64,000 nucleotides of DNA from Sinonovacula constricta (taxonomy: Eukaryota; Mollusca; Bivalvia; Cardiida; Solecurtidae): NCBI GenBank assembly GCA_007844125.1, contig CM017565.1, positions 14,571,147-14,635,146 on the forward strand, read 5' to 3'. Made by a program: the position numbers and the translations under genes. Each line of letters begins with the position of its first letter. The first letter of the stretch is position 1. Shown piece after piece: positions 62,233 through 64,000 of this stretch. Under the pieces are notes generated by a model that searched no databases, was not told where the DNA came from, and was given only the letters and a program-made list of their open reading frames with translations.

Positions 62233-62256
62233 AAAATAGCTATCGACTATAATAAT

Positions 62257-62600
62257 ACGGAGAGACCAATCGGAACACCTGACTTCTTTTGAGACAGACG
62301 TCAAAACAAAGATGGCAGCTCGGGTGACAGCTCACTACAGGACGATGCCAGTAAAACTTTTTTTTTGTGGCGGCTTCAAATTTAAATCATCCAATTTTAA
62401 TTTACCCAGCGCAGCAGACACGCAGCTGTCAAACGATGGCAGTGTTTATGTTTTGTGCAAACTACTTAGGCATATTCTTCTTCCGACTTCCGGCGAACAA
62501 AACGACCGTGATTTCATTAAGTATTATTGCACCAGATACATCTGAGAGATGATTGTCCCGAGGACGGAATTACCCGAGGAGTTCCGATTGACGGAGAGAC
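62257..62600 (+). mobile_element. Mutator-like TIR element, 324 bp, with exact 10-bp TSD and gene-like interior
   Basis: Element 62267-62590: starts CAATCGGAACACCT, ends AGGAGTTCCGATTG, flanked by ACGGAGAGAC (62257-62266 and 62591-62600). Against the 52-kb copy it lacks ~70 bp of the left TIR region. The interior has an open frame from ATG at 62312 (MAARVTAHYR, then TQLSNDGSVYVLCKLLRHIL, then NDRDFIKYYCTRYI and stop), homologous to the 52-kb copy but one base out of register in its first third. Confidence 0.8.
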
Positions 62601-62620
62601 GTGTTTCTCTTACGATGATT

Positions 62621-63017
62621 TAAAGGTGGTATAGGACAGTTTGGACCAATTGTTTTCCTAATCGAACATCCAAATAAATTATTTTTACATGAAAAAGATG
62701 GCGTTTATTGATGAGAAAACCACGTGAGCTTTTACTCTTGAGAACACGTTATAGCATCATCCCGGTAATTCGATGTGACGTCGATATCTTTTTAGCAGAA
62801 TCCCCAATCGTGCTTCTTTATTGATTTGAATATAATAGACATTAAGAGCGATTGTTTACGATTTGTACTAACTTACAATAAAGGTAGTTTTTTAATCGTC
62901 TGCTCCTAGACTAAAGTTGGAGTTTATGAAGATATTATACATAGTATCCTCAAAACAGGATTAAGACATTCTCACATGCACTTGAAATAGACAAACTGTC
63001 GGATACCACATTTTAAA
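62621..63017 (+). mobile_element. MITE family A, copy (~397 bp)
   Basis: Left AAAGGTGGTATAGGACAGTT, right CAAACTGTCGGATACCACAT. Family words in order, with a deletion near the left. Lies ~20 bp from the Mutator-like element. Confidence 0.82.
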
Positions 63018-64000
63018 GAAGTTTTTTTTTCACCCTAGGCAAATAATACTTATATGAAGAGATTTTGTCCGCATTACCAATTTAGAAAATGAGATTTAGA
63101 AAGCCGGGGCAAATTTTTGTGCATGAGGCTACGTCACGTTGTTTTGTACCAAATTATCAAATGACCTACGGTTTATTATATCTTAAATATAACAACAGCT
63201 ACTAAAACATTTCAACAACAGCGGGTAGTGTGTAAAATTTAGAGCAACATCATTCTGAGTGGATATACATCAATCTTCAGTATGTGGTAAAAATTATACT
63301 GAAACAATTTTCCCACTCCAAGAAGGTAATTTAAAACAGACGACCGACTCGTCTAAAAAGACAACAACAAACAGCAAAATCTCTATAAATTGACTCAAAA
63401 CATATTTTTTTTCTTTTGGTGCTATGACATATGTAATTGTGACAAAATTACCTGGTTTCTTACTACCCTGCTTATCAGTACAGTCTAACTCGTCTGCATC
63501 ATAAACACTGTACAGTATGGAAGGGGATATCAGCCAATATTCAATTTCTAATTTGCAAATTGCAACACTGCGTATGCTATTTGTTTGAACGAACACGTTC
63601 GTTTTTTACATGTATCTAATTCACATTTCTCGTATACAATTTGGAAATACAAATCTCAAATCACAATTATCAAGTCACAAATTTTATGTTCGCTTACAAT
63701 TTACAAGTTACAAATCTCAAAGTCACAATTCTCAAATCACAAATTACTAATGAACAAGATAAGACTTGACAACATTCAGACGTTAGGTGGCGGTGCCACA
63801 TAAATATAGACGTCACTAAGCTAAAAATAGAACGGAATATCTTAAGTTAAAAATAGAACGGAATCATAAATGATTCTTCAAAGGAGAAACAATAGAAAAC
63901 AGCCAACTTTATTTGGCGGCATATTGAACACGTTGTCTTTTGCCAGAAGTAGTGATAAATGTATATATTAAACCTCTGCAAGTAATTTTACAATATAAGT
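63018..64000. other. intergenic stretch with minor simple repeats
   Basis: No gene seen. About 63640-63750 is a loose tandem of TCACAAATCTCAAA phrases. TAAAAATAGAACGGAAT is duplicated at ~63820 and ~63848. Open frame 63294-63596 has no recognisable motif. Confidence 0.45.

Overview
The window is eukaryotic nuclear DNA from an invertebrate, most likely a bivalve mollusc. The evidence is an AT-rich background, one intron-rich gene with canonical GT-AG introns, several tRNA-derived SINE families, short TIR elements, and Helitron/pearl-like elements built on ~145-160 bp internal tandem repeats. The species cannot be named from the sequence. No bacterial-type genes, operons, CRISPR arrays or independent rRNA/tRNA genes were seen.

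The only protein-coding gene I can support is a complete + strand long-chain acyl-CoA synthetase of the ACSL3/ACSL4 type. Its 15 coding exons run from the ATG at 21128 to the TAG at 47071. Joined at the GT-AG boundaries they give one uninterrupted frame of 2133 nt (710 residues plus stop), matching the family's usual length and its motif order: N-terminal membrane anchor, P-loop, [23 protein letters not shown], hinge, C-terminal DAFKLKRK. No 5' untranslated exon or core promoter could be fixed, and no second gene was recognised.

Layout. 1-14.5 kb is intergenic or 5' flank: SINE, MITE and pearl-like copies and a 41-bp tandem array. 14.6-19.26 kb is a 57-bp satellite whose monomer is homologous to the tRNA-like head of a SINE family present elsewhere in the window. 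21.1-47.1 kb is the ACSL gene; its introns hold a 69-bp minisatellite (intron 1), a hAT-like MITE (intron 2), a 44-bp minisatellite (intron 9), a pearl-like element (intron 11), a CAT-based array (intron 12), and SINEs in several introns. 47.1-49 kb is the probable 3' UTR and 3' flank. 49-64 kb is intergenic, with degenerate tandem arrays, a 967-bp hAT-like element and three copies of an apparently Mutator-like TIR family flanked by 9-10 bp target-site duplications.

The most notable observations are: (1) a SINE inserted into the polypyrimidine tract of the exon-8 acceptor, where the target-site duplication regenerated the splice site; (2) triplication of the exon-14 3' splice-site region inside intron 13, with a SINE at a repeat junction; (3) origin of a 4.7-kb satellite from a SINE head; (4) the three-copy 9-10 bp TSD element family, two copies of which carry a shared gene-like open frame. 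All calls come from reading the sequence; no database comparison was possible.
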